From contig OZ024742.1 in the NCBI GenBank assembly GCA_964016885.1, positions 1,960,810 to 2,024,809 on the forward strand: DNA of 64,000 nt, read 5' to 3'. The position numbers and the translations under genes were made by a program. Origin of the DNA: Eledone cirrhosa. Taxonomy: Eukaryota > Mollusca > Cephalopoda > Octopoda > Eledonidae. Positions 50,757 to 63,000 of the stretch are shown here, piece after piece; positions within the stretch are counted from its first letter, which is position 1; each line of letters starts with the position of its first letter. Under the pieces are notes generated by a model, which worked only from the letters and a program-made list of their open reading frames with translations, was not told the DNA's origin and searched no databases.

Positions 50757-53700
50757 CAAGAGCTTCTTCCTGTACCAAGAACTACCTGGTAGGTTGATCT
50801 TTAGAAATAGCAGTCAAATACCCACATTTACAACACCTTCTTCTTGTACCAAGAACTATGTGGTAGGTTGATCTTTTAGAAATAGCAGTCAAATACCCAC
50901 ATTTACAATAGCTTCTTCCTGTACCAAGAACTACCTGGTAGGTTGATCTTTAGAAATAGCAGTCAAATACCCACATTTACAACAACTTCTTCCTGAACCA
51001 TGAATTACCTGGTAGGTTGATCTTTTAGAAATAGCAGTCAAATACCCACATATACAACAGCTTCTTCTTGTACCAAGAACTAGCTGGTAGGTTGATGTTT
51101 TAGAAATAGCAGTCAAATACCCACATTTACAACAGCTTCTTCCTGTACCAAGAACTAGCTGGTAGGTTGATCTTTTAGAAATAGCAGTCAAATACCCACA
51201 TTTACAACAGCTTCTTCCTGTACCAAGAACTAGCTGGTAGGTTGATCTTTTAGAAATAGCAGTCAAATACCCACATTTACAAGAGCTTCTTCTTGTACCA
51301 AGAACTAGCTGGTAGGTTGATGTTTTAGAAATAGCAGGCAAATACCCACATTTACAACAGCTTTTTCCTGTACCAAGAACTAGCTGGTAGGTTGATCTTT
51401 TAGAAATAGCAGTCAAATACCCACATTTACAACAGCTTCTTCCTGTACCAAGAACTAGCTGGTAGGTTGATCTTTTAGAAATAGCAGTCAAATAACCACA
51501 TTTACAACAGCTTCTTCCTGTACCAAGAACTAACTGGTAGGTTGATCTTTTAGAAATAGCAGTCAAATACCCACATTTACAACAGCTTCTTCCTGTACCA
51601 TGAACTACCTGGTAGTTTGATCTTTTAGAAATAGCAGTCAAATACCCACATTTACAACAGCTTCTTCCTGTACCATGAACTACCTGGTAGGTTGATCTTT
51701 TAGAAATAGCAGTCAAATACCCACATTTACAACAGCTTCTTCCTGTACCAAGAACTTGCTGGTAGGTTGATCTTTTAGAAATAGCAGTCAAATACCCACA
51801 TTTACAACAGCTTCTTCCTGTACCAAGAACTAGCTGGTAGGTTGATCTTTTAGAAATAGCAGTCAAATACCCACATTTACAACAGCTTCTTCCTGTACCA
51901 AGAACTAGCTGGTAGGTTGATCTTTTAGAAATAGCAGTCAAATACCCACATTTACAAAAGCTTCTTCCTGTACCAAGAACTAGCTGGTAGGTTGATCTTT
52001 TAGAAATAGCAGTCAAATACCCACATTTACAAAAGCTTCTTCCTGCACCAAGAACTACCTGGTAGGTTGATCTTTTAGAAATAGCAGTCAAATACCCACA
52101 TTTACAACAGCTTCTTCCTGTACCAAGAACGAGCTGGTAGGTTGATGTTTTAGAAATAGCAGTCAAATACCCACATTTACAACATCTTCTTCTTGTACCA
52201 AGAACTAGCTAGTAGGTTGATCTTTTAGAAATAGCAGTCAAATACCCACATTTACAAGAGCTTCTTCCTGTACCAAGAACTACCTGGTAGGTTGATCTTT
52301 AGAAATAGCAGTCAAATACCCACATTTACAACACCTTCTTCTTGTACCAAGAACTATGTGGTAGGTTGATCTTTTAGAAATAGCAGTCAAATACCCACAT
52401 TTACAATAGCTTCTTCCTGTACCAAGAACTACCTGGTAGGTTGATCTTTAGAAATAGCAGTCAAATACCCACATTTACAACAACTTCTTCCTGAACCATG
52501 AACTACCTGGTAGGTTGATCTTTTAGAAATAGCAGTCAAATACCCACATATACAACAGCTTCTTCTTGTACCAAGAACTAGCTGGTAGGTTGATCTTTTA
52601 GAAATAGCAGTCAAATACCCACATTTACAACAGCTTCTTCCTGTACCAAGAACTAGCTGGTAGGTTGATCTTTTAGAAATAGCAGTCAAATACCCACATT
52701 TACAACAGCTTCTTCCTGTACCAAGAACTAGCTGGTAGGTTGATCTTTTAGAAATAGCAGTCAAATACCCACATTTACAAGAGCTTCCTCTTGTACCAAG
52801 AACTAGCTGGTAGGTTGATGTTTTAGAAATAGCAGGCAAATACCCACATTTACAACAGCTTTTTCCTGTACCAAGAACTAGCTGGTAGGTTGATCTTTTA
52901 GAAATAGCAGTCAAATACCCACATTTACAACAGCTTCTTCCTGTACCAAGAACTAGCTGGTAGGTTGATCTTTTAGAAATAGCAGTCAAATACCCACATT
53001 TACAACAGCTTCTTCCTGTACCAAGAACTAGCTGGTAGGTTGATCTTTTAGAAATAGCAGTCAAATACCCACATTTATAAAAGCTTCTTCCTGTACCATG
53101 AACTACCTGGTAGTTTGATCTTTTAGAAATAGCAGTCAAATACCCACATTTACAACAGCTTCTTCCTGTACCATGAACTACCTGGTAGGTTGATCTTTTA
53201 GAAATAGCAGTCAAATACCCACATTTACAACAGCTTCTTCCTGTACCAAGAACTAGCTGGTAGGTTGATCTTTTAGAAATAGCAGTCAAATACCCACATT
53301 TACAACAGCTTCTTCCTGTACCAAGAACTAGCTGGTAGGTTGATCTTTTAGAAATAGCAGTCAAATACCCACATTTACAAAAGCTTCTTCCTGTACCAAG
53401 AACTAGCTGGTAGGTTGATCTTTTAGAAATAGCAGTCAAATACCCACATTTACAACAGCTTCTTCCTGTACCATGAAAGACCTGGTAGGTTGATCTTTTA
53501 GAAATAGCAGTCAAATACCCACATTTACAACAGCTTCTTCCTGTACCAAGAACTAGCTGGTAGGTTGATCTTTTAGAAATAGCAGTCAAATACCCACATT
53601 TACAAAAGCTTCTTCCTGTACCAAGAACTACCTGGTAGGTTGATCTTTTAGAAATAGCAGTCAAATACCCACATTTACAACAGCTTCTTCCTGTACCATG

Positions 53701-54000
53701 AACTACCTGGTAGGTTGATCTTTTAGAAATAGCAGTCAAATACCCACATTTACAACAGCTTCTTCCTGTACCATGAACTAGCTGGTAGGTTGATCTTTTA
53801 GAAATAGCAGTCAAATACCCACATTTACAAAAGCTTCTTCCTGCACCAAGAACTACCTGGTAGGTTGATCTTTTAGAAATAGCAGTCAAATACCCACATT
53901 TACAACAGCTTCTTCCTGTACCAAGAACTAGCTGGTAGGTTGATGTTTTAGAAATAGCAGTCAAATACCCACATTTACAACAGCTTCTTCTTGTACCAAG
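50757..54000. repeat. Two copies of a 20-24-unit higher-order block, offset 1498 growing to 1798 bp
   Basis: 1-bp-deleted units 'gatctttag' lie at 50796 and 50945 in copy one and at 52294 and 52443 in copy two, both 1498 bp apart (20 x 75 minus 2). By the 'tagctag' markers (52206 and 54004) the offset has grown to 1798, so copy two has gained four units. Sharing the same single-base deletions shows descent from one ancestor block. Confidence 0.86.
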
Positions 54001-54003
54001 AAC

Positions 54004-57000
54004 TAGCTAGTAGGTTGATCTTTTAGAAATAGCAGTCAAATACCCACATTTACAACAGCTTCTTCCTGTACCAAGAACTAGCTGGTAGGTTGATCTTTTA
54101 GACATAGCAGTCAAATACCCACATTTACAACACCTTCTTCTCGTACCAAGAACTACCTGGTAGGTTGATCTTTTAGAAATAGCAGTCAAATACCCACACT
54201 TACAACAGCTTCTTCCTGTACCAAGAACTAGCTGGCAGGTTGATCTTTTAGAAATAGCAGTCAAATACCCACATTTACAAGAGCTTCTTCCTGTACCATG
54301 AACTACCTGGTAGGTTGATGTTTTAAAAATAGCAGTCAAATACCCACATTTACAATAGCTTCTTCCTGTACCAAGAACTACCTAGTAGGTTGATCTTTTA
54401 GAAATAGCAGTCAAATACCCACATTTACAACAGCTTCGTCCAGTAGTACAAACCACCTGGTAGGTTGATCTTTAGAAATAGCAGTCAAATACCCACATTT
54501 ACAACAACTTCTTCCTGAACCATGAACTACCTGGTAGGTTGATCTTTTAGAAATGGCAGTCAAATACCCACATTTACAACAGCTTTTTCCTGTACCAAGA
54601 ACTAGCTGGTAGGTTGATCTTTTAGAAATAGCAGTCAAATACCCACATTTACAACAGCTTTTTCCTGTACCAAGAACTAGCTGGTAGGTTGATCTTTTAG
54701 AAATAGCAGTCAAATACCCACATTTACAACAGCTTCTTCCTGTAGCAAGAACTACCTTGTAGGTTGATCTTTTAGAAATGGCAGTCAAATAACCACATTT
54801 ACAACAGCTTCTTCCTGTACCAAGAACTAGCTGGTAGGTTGATCTTTTAGAAATAGCAGTCAAATACCCACATTTACAACAGCTTCTTTCTGTAGCAAGA
54901 ACTACCTGGTAGGTTGATCTTTTAGAAATGGCAGTCAAATACCCACATTTACAACAGCTTCTTCCTGTAGCAAGAACTACCTGGTAGGTTGATCTTTTAG
55001 AAATGGCAGTCAAATACCCACATTTACAACAGCTTCTTCCTGTAGCAAGAACTAGCTGGTAGGTTGATCTTTTAGAAATAGCAGTCAAATACCCACATTT
55101 ACAACAGCTTCTTCCTGTAGCAAGAACTAGCTGGTAGGTTGATCTTTTAGAAATGGCAGTCAAATACCCACATTTACAACAGCTTCTTCCTGTAGCAAGA
55201 ACTACCTGGTAGGTTGATCTTTTAGAAATGGCAGTCAAATACCCACATTTACAACAGCTTCTTCCTGTACCAAGAACTACCTGGTAGGTTGATCTTTTAG
55301 AAATGGCAGTTAAATACCCACATTTACAACAGCTTCTTCCTGTACCAAGAACTAGTTGGTAGGTTGATCTTTTAGAAATAGCAGTCAAATACCCACATTT
55401 ACAACAGATTCTTCCTGTAGCAAGAACTACCTGGTAGGTTGATCTTTTAGAAATGGCAGTCAAATACCCACATTTACAACAGCTTCTTCCTGTACCAAGA
55501 ACTACCTGGTAGGTTGATCTTTTAGAAATAGCAGTCAAATACCCACATTTACAAAAGCTTCTTCCTGTACCAAGAACTAGCTGGTAGGTTGATCTTTTAG
55601 AAATAGCAGTCAAATACCCACATTTACAACAGCTTCTTCCTGTAGCATGAACTACCTGGTAGGTTGATGTTTTAGAAATAGCAGTCAAATACCCACATTT
55701 ACAACAGCTTCTTCCTGTACCATGAACCACCTGGTAGGTTGATCTTTTAGAAATAGCCGTCAAATACCCACATTTACAACAGCTTCTTCCTGTACCAAGA
55801 ACTACCTGGTAGGTTGATCTTTTAGAAATAGCAGTCAAATACCCACATTTACAACAGCTTCTTCTTGTACCAAGAACTAGCTGGTAGGTTGATCTTTTAG
55901 AAATAGCCGTCAAATACCCACATTTACAGCAGCTTCTTCCTGTACCAAGAAGTAGCTGGTAGGTTGATCTTTTAGAAATAGCCGTCAAATACCCACATTT
56001 ACAACAGCTTCTTCCTGTACCAAGAACTAGCTGGTTGGTTGATCTTTTAGAAATAGCCGTCAAATACCCACATTTACAACAGCTTCTTCTTGTACCAAGA
56101 ACTAGCTGGTAGGTTGATCTTTTAGAAATAGCAGTCAAATACCCACATTTACAACAGCTTCTTCTTGTACCAAGAACTAGCTGGTAGGTTGATCTTTTAG
56201 AAATAGCCGTCAAATACCCACATTTACAACAGCTTCTTCCTGTACCAAGAACTAGCTGGTTGGTTGATCTTTTAGAAATAGCAGTCAAATACCCACATTT
56301 ACAACAGCTTCTTCCTGTACCAAGAACTAGCTGGTAGGTTGATCTTTTAGAAATGGCAGTCAAATACCCACATTTACAACAGCTTCTTCCTGTACCAAGA
56401 ACTAGCTGGTTGGTTGATCTTTTAGAAATAGCAGTCAAATACCCACATTTACAACAGCTTCTTCTTGTACCAAGAACTACCTGGTAGGTTGATCTTTTAG
56501 AAATAGCAGTCAAATACCCACATTTACAACAACTTCTTCTTGTACCAAGAACTAGCTGGTAGGTTGATCTTTTAGAAATAGCAGTGAAATACCCACATTT
56601 ACAACAGCTTCTTCTTGTACCAGGAACTAGCTGGTAGGTTGATATTTTAGAAATAGCAGTCAAATACCCACATTTACAACAGCTTCTTCCTGTACCAAGA
56701 ACTAGCTGGTTGGTTGAACTTTTAGAAATAGCAGTCAAATACCCACATTTACAACAGCTTCTTCCTGTACCATGAACTACCTGGTAGGTTGATCTTTTAG
56801 AAATAACAGTCAAATACCCACATTTACAACAGCTTCTTCCTGTACCAAGAACTAGCTGGTAGGTTGATCTTTTAGAAATAGCAGTCAAATACCCACATTT
56901 ACAACAGCTTCTTCTTGTACCAAGAACTAGCTAGTAGGTTGATCTTTTAGAAATAGCAGTCAAATACCCACATTTACAAGAGCTTCTTCTTGTACCAAGA

Positions 57001-60000
57001 ACTAGCTGGTAGGTTGATGTTTTAGAAATAGCAGTCAAATACCCACATTTACAACAGCTTCTTCTTGTACCAAGAACTAGCTGGTAGGTTGATCTTTTAG
57101 AAATAGCAGTCAAATACCCACATTTACAACAGCTTCTTCCTGTACCAAGAACTAGCTGGTAGGTTGATCTTTTAGAAATAGCAGTCAAATACCCACATTT
57201 ACAAGAGCTTCTTCCTGTACCATGAACTACCTGGTATGTTGATGTTTTAGAAACAGCAGTCAAATACCCACATTTACAATAGCTTCTTCCTGTACCAAGA
57301 ACTACCTGGTAGGTTGCTCTTTTAGAAATAGCAGTCAAATACCCAGATTTACAGTAGCTTCTTCCTGTACCAAGATCTAGCTGGTAGGTTGATCTTTAGA
57401 AATAGCAGTCAAATACCCACATTTACAACAACTTCTTCCTGAACCATGAACTACCTGGTAGGTTGATCTTTTAGAAATAGCAGTCAAATACCCACATTTA
57501 CAACAGCTTCTTCCTGTACCAAGAACTAGCCGGTAGGTTGATCTTTTAGAAATAGCAGTCAAATAGCCACATTTACAACAGCTTCTTCCTGTACCAAGAA
57601 CTAGCTGGTAGGTTGATCTTTTAGAAATAGCAGTCAAATACCCACATTTACAACAGCTTCTTCCTGTACCAAGAACTAGCTGGTAGGTTGATCTTTTAGA
57701 AATAGCAGTCAAATACCCACATTTACAACAGCTTCTTTCTGTAGCAAGAACTACCTGGTAGGTTGATGTTTTAGAAATAGCAGTCAAATACCCACATTTA
57801 CAACAGCTTCTTCTTGTACCAAGAACTAGCTAGTAGGTTGATCTTTTAGAAATAGCAGTCAAATACCCACATTTACAAGAGCTTCTTCTTGTACCAAGAA
57901 CTAGCTGGTAGGTTGATGTTTTAGAAATAGCAGTCAAATACCCACATTTACAACAGCTTCTTCTTGTACCAAGAACTAGCTGGTAGGTTGATCTTTTAGA
58001 AATAGCAGTCAAATACCCACATTTACAACAGCTTCTTCCTGTACCAAGAACTAGCTGGTAGGTTGATCTTTTAGACATAGCAGTCAAATACCCACATTTA
58101 CAACACCTTCTTCTCGTACCAAGACCTACCTGGTAGGTTGATCTTTTAGAAATAGCAGTCAAATACCCACACTTACAACAGCTTCTTCCTGTACCAAGAA
58201 CTAGCTGGTAGGTTGATCTTTTAGAAATAGCAGTCAAATACCCACATTTACAAGAGCTTCTTCCTGTACCATGAACTACCTGGTAGGTTGATGTTTTAGA
58301 AATAGCAGTCAAATACCCACATTTACAATAGCTTCTTCCTGTACCAAGAACTACCTGGTAGGTTGATCTTTTAGAAATAGCAGTCAAATACCCATATTTA
58401 CAACAGCTTCGTCCAGTAGTACAAACCACCTGGTAGGTTGATCTTTAGAAATAGCAGTCAAATACCCACATTTACAACAACTTCTTCCTGAACCATGAAC
58501 TACCTGGTAGGTTGATCTTTTAGAAATGGCAGTCAAATACCCACATTTACAACAGCTTTTTCCTGTACCAAGAACTAGCTGGTAGGTTGATCTTTTAGAA
58601 ATAGCAGTCAAATACCCACATTTACAACAGCTTTTTCCTGTACCAAGAACTAGCTGGTAGGTTGATCTTTTAGAAATAGCAGTCAAATACCCACATTTAC
58701 AACAGCTTCTTCCTGTAGCAAGAACTACCTGGTAGGTTGATCTTTTAGAAATGGCAGTCAAATAACCACATTTACAACAGCTTCTTCCTGTACCAAGAAC
58801 TAGCTGGTAGGTTGATGTTTTAGAAATAGCAGTCAAATACCCACATTTACAACAGCTTCTTCCTGTAGCAAGAACTACCTAGTAGGTTGATCTTTTAGAA
58901 ATGGCAGTCAAATACCCACATTTACAACAGCTTCTTCCTGTAGCAAGAACTACCTGGTAGGTTGATCTTTTAGAAATGGCAGTCAAATACCCACATTTAC
59001 AACAGCTTCTTCCTGTAGCAAGAACTACCTGGTAGGTTGATCTTTTAGAAATGGCAGTCAAATACCCACATTTATAACAGCTTCTTCCTGTACCAAGAAC
59101 TACCTGGTAGGTTGATCTTTTAGAAATAGCAGTCAAATACCCACATTTACAACAGCTTCTTCCTGTACCAAGAACTAGCTGGTAGGTTGATCTTTTAGAA
59201 ATAGCAGTCAAATACCCACATTTACAACAGCTTCTTCTTGTAGCATGAACTACCTGGTAGGTTGATGTTCTAGAAACAGCAGTCAAATACCCACATTTAC
59301 AACAGCTTCTTCCTGTACCATGAACCACCTGGTAGGTTGATCTTTTAGAAATAGCCGTCAAATACCCACATTTACAACAGCTTCTTCCTGTACCAAGAAC
59401 TACCTGGTAGGTTGATCTTTTAGAAATAGCAGTCAAATACCCACATTTACAACAGCTTCTTCTTGTACCAAGAACTAGCTGGTAGGTTGATCTTTTAGAA
59501 ATAGCCGTCAAATACCCACATTTACAGCAGCTTCTTCCTGTACCAAGAACTAGCTGGTAGGTTGATCTTTTAGAAATAGCCGTCAAATACCCACATTTAC
59601 AACAGCTTCTTCTTGTACCAAGAACTAGCTGGTAGGTTGATCTTTTAGAAATAGCAGTCAAATACCCACATTTACAACAGCTTCTTCTTGTACCAAGAAC
59701 TAGCTGGTAGGTTGATCTTTTAGAAATAGCCGTCAAATACCCACATTTATAACAGCTTCTTCCTGTACCAAGAACTAGCTGGTTGGTTGATCTTTTAGAA
59801 ATAGCAGTCAAATACCCACATTTACAACAGCTTCTTCCTGTACCAAGAACTAGCTGGTAGGTTGATCTTTTAGAAATGGCAGTCAAATACCCACATTTAC
59901 AACAGCTTCTTCCTGTACCAAGAACTAGCTGGTTGGTTGATCTTTTAGGAATAGCAGTCAAATACCCACATTTACAACAGCTTCTTCTTGTACCAAGAAC

Positions 60001-63000
60001 TACCTGGTAGGTTGATCTTTTAGAAATAGCAGTCAAATACCCACATTTACAACAACTTCTTCTTGTACCAGGAACTAGCTGGTAGGTTGATATTTTAGAA
60101 ATAGCAGTCAAATACCCACATTTACAACAACTTCTTCCTGAACCATGAACTACCTGGTAGGTTGATCTTTTAAAAATAGCAGTCAAATACCCACATTTAC
60201 AACAGCTTCTTCCTGTACCAAGAACTAGCTGGTTGGTTGATCTTTTAGAAATAGCTGTCAAATACCCACATTTACAACAGCTTCTTCCTGTACCATGAAC
60301 TACCTGGTAGGTTGATCTTTTAGAAATAGCAGTCGAATACCCACATTTACAACAGCTTCTTCCTGTACCAAGAACTAGCTGGTAGGTTGATCTTTTAGAA
60401 ATAGCAGTCAAATACCCACATTTACAAGAGCTTCTTCCTGTACCATGAACTACCTGGTATGTTGATGTTTTAGAAACAGCAGTCAAATACCCACATTTAC
60501 AATAGCTTCTTCCTGTACCAAGAACTACCTGGTAGGTTGCTCTTTTAGAAATAGCAGTCAAATACCCACATTTACAGCAGCTTCTTCCTGTACCAAGATC
60601 TAGCTGGTAGGTTGATCTTTAGAAATAGCAGTCAAATACCCACATTTACAACAACTTCTTCCTGAACCATGAACTACCTGGTAGGTTGATCTTTTAGAAA
60701 TAGCAGTCAAATACCCACATTTACAACAGCTTCTTCCTGTACCAAGAACTAGCCGGTAGGTTGATCTTTTAGAAATAGCAGTCAAATATCCACATTTACA
60801 ACAGCTTCTTCCTGTACCAAGAACTAGCTGGTAGGTTGATCTTTTAGAAATAGCAGTCAAATACCCACATTTACAACAGCTTCTTCCTGTACCAAGAACT
60901 AGCTGGTACGTTGATCTTTTAGAAATAGCAGTCAAATACCCACATTTACAACAGCTTCTTCCTGTACCAAGAACTACCTGGTAGGTTGATCTTTTAGAAA
61001 TAGCAGTCAAATACCCACATTTACAACAGCTTCTTCCTGTACCAAGAACTACCTGGTAGGTTGATCTTTTAGACATAGCAGTCAAATACCCACATTTACA
61101 ACACCTTCTTCTCGTACCAAGAACTACCTGGTAGGTTGATCTTTTAGAAATAGCAGTCAAATACCCACACTTACAACAGTTTCTTCCTGTACCAAGAACT
61201 AGCTGGTAGGTTGATCTTTTAGAAATAGCAGTCAAATACCCACATTTACAAGAGCTTCTTCCTGTACCATGAACTACCTGGTAGGTTGATGTTTTAGAAA
61301 TAGCAGTCAAATACCCACATTTACAATAGCTTCTTCCTGTACCAAGAACTACCTGGTAGGTTGATCTTTTAGAAATAGCAGTCAAATACCCACATTTACA
61401 ACAGCTTCGTCCAGTAGTACAAACCACCTGGTAGGTTGATCTTTAGAAATAGCAGTCAAATACCCACATTTACAACAACTTCTTCCTGAACCATGAACTA
61501 CCTGGTAGGTTGATCTTTTAGAAATGGCAGTCAAATACCCACATTTACAACAGCTTTTTCCTGTACCAAGAACTAGCTGGTAGGTTGATCTTTTAGAAAT
61601 AGCAGTCAAATACCCACATTTACAACAGCTTTTTCCTGTACCAAGAACTAGCTGGTAGGTTGATCTTTTAGAAATAGCAGTCAAATACCCACATTTACAA
61701 CAGCTTCTTCCTGTAGCAAGAACTACCTGGTAGGTTGATCTTTTAGAAATGGCAGTCAAATACCCACATTTACAACAGCTTCTTCCTGTAGCAAGAACTA
61801 GCTGGTAGGTTGATCTTTTAGAAATAGCAGTCAAATACCCACATTTACAACAGCTTCTTCCTGTAGCAAGAACTAGCTGGTAGGTTGATCTTTTAGAAAT
61901 GGCAGTCAAATACCCACATTTACAACAGCTTCTTCCTGTAGCAAGAACTACCTGGTAGGTTGATCTTTTAGAAATGGCAGTCAAATACCCACATTTACAA
62001 CAGCTTCTTCCTGTAGCAAGAACTACCTGGTAGGTTGATCTTTTAGAAATGGCAGTCAAATACCCACATTTACAACAGCTTCTTCCTGTACCAAGAACTA
62101 GTTGGTAGGTTGATCTTTTAGAAATAGCAGTCAAATACCCACATTTACAACAGCTTCTTCCTGTAGCAAGAACTACCTGGTAGGTTGATCTTTTAGAAAT
62201 GGCAGTCAAATACCCACATTTACAACAGCTTCTTCCTGTACCAAGAACTACCTGGTAGGTTGATCTTTTAGAAATAGCAGTCAAATACCCGCATTTACAA
62301 CAGCTTCTTCCTGTAGCAAGAACTACCTGGTAGGTTGATCTTTTAGAAATGGCAGTCAAATACCCACATTTACAACAGCTTCTTCCTGTACCAAGAACTA
62401 CCTGGTAGGTTGATCTTTTAGAAATAGCAGTCAAATACCCACATTTACAACAGCTTCTTCCTGTAGCAAGAACTACCTGGTAGGTTGATCTTTTAGAAAT
62501 GGCAGTCAAATACCCACATTTACAACAGCTTCTTCCTGTACCAAGAACTAGCTGGTAGGTTGATCTTTTAGAAATAGCAGTCAAATACCCACATTTACAA
62601 CAGCTTCTTCCTGTAGCATGAACTACCTGGTAGGTTGATGTTTTAGAAATAGCAGTCAAATACCCACATTCACAACAGCTTCTTCCTGTACCATGAACCA
62701 CCTGGTAGGGTGATCCTTTAGAAATAGCCGTCAAATACCCACATTTACAACAGCTTCTTCCTGTACCAAGAACTAGCTGGTAGGTTGATCTTTTAGAAAT
62801 AGCAGTCAAATACCCACATTTACAACTGCTTCTTCTTGTACCAAGAACTAGCTGGTTGGTTGATCTTTTAGAAATAGCAGTCAAATACCCACATTTACAA
62901 CAGCTTCTTCCTGTACCAAGAACTAGCTGGTAGGTTGATCTTTTAGAAATGGCAGTCAAATACCCACATTTACAACAGCTTCTTCCTGTACCAAGAACTA

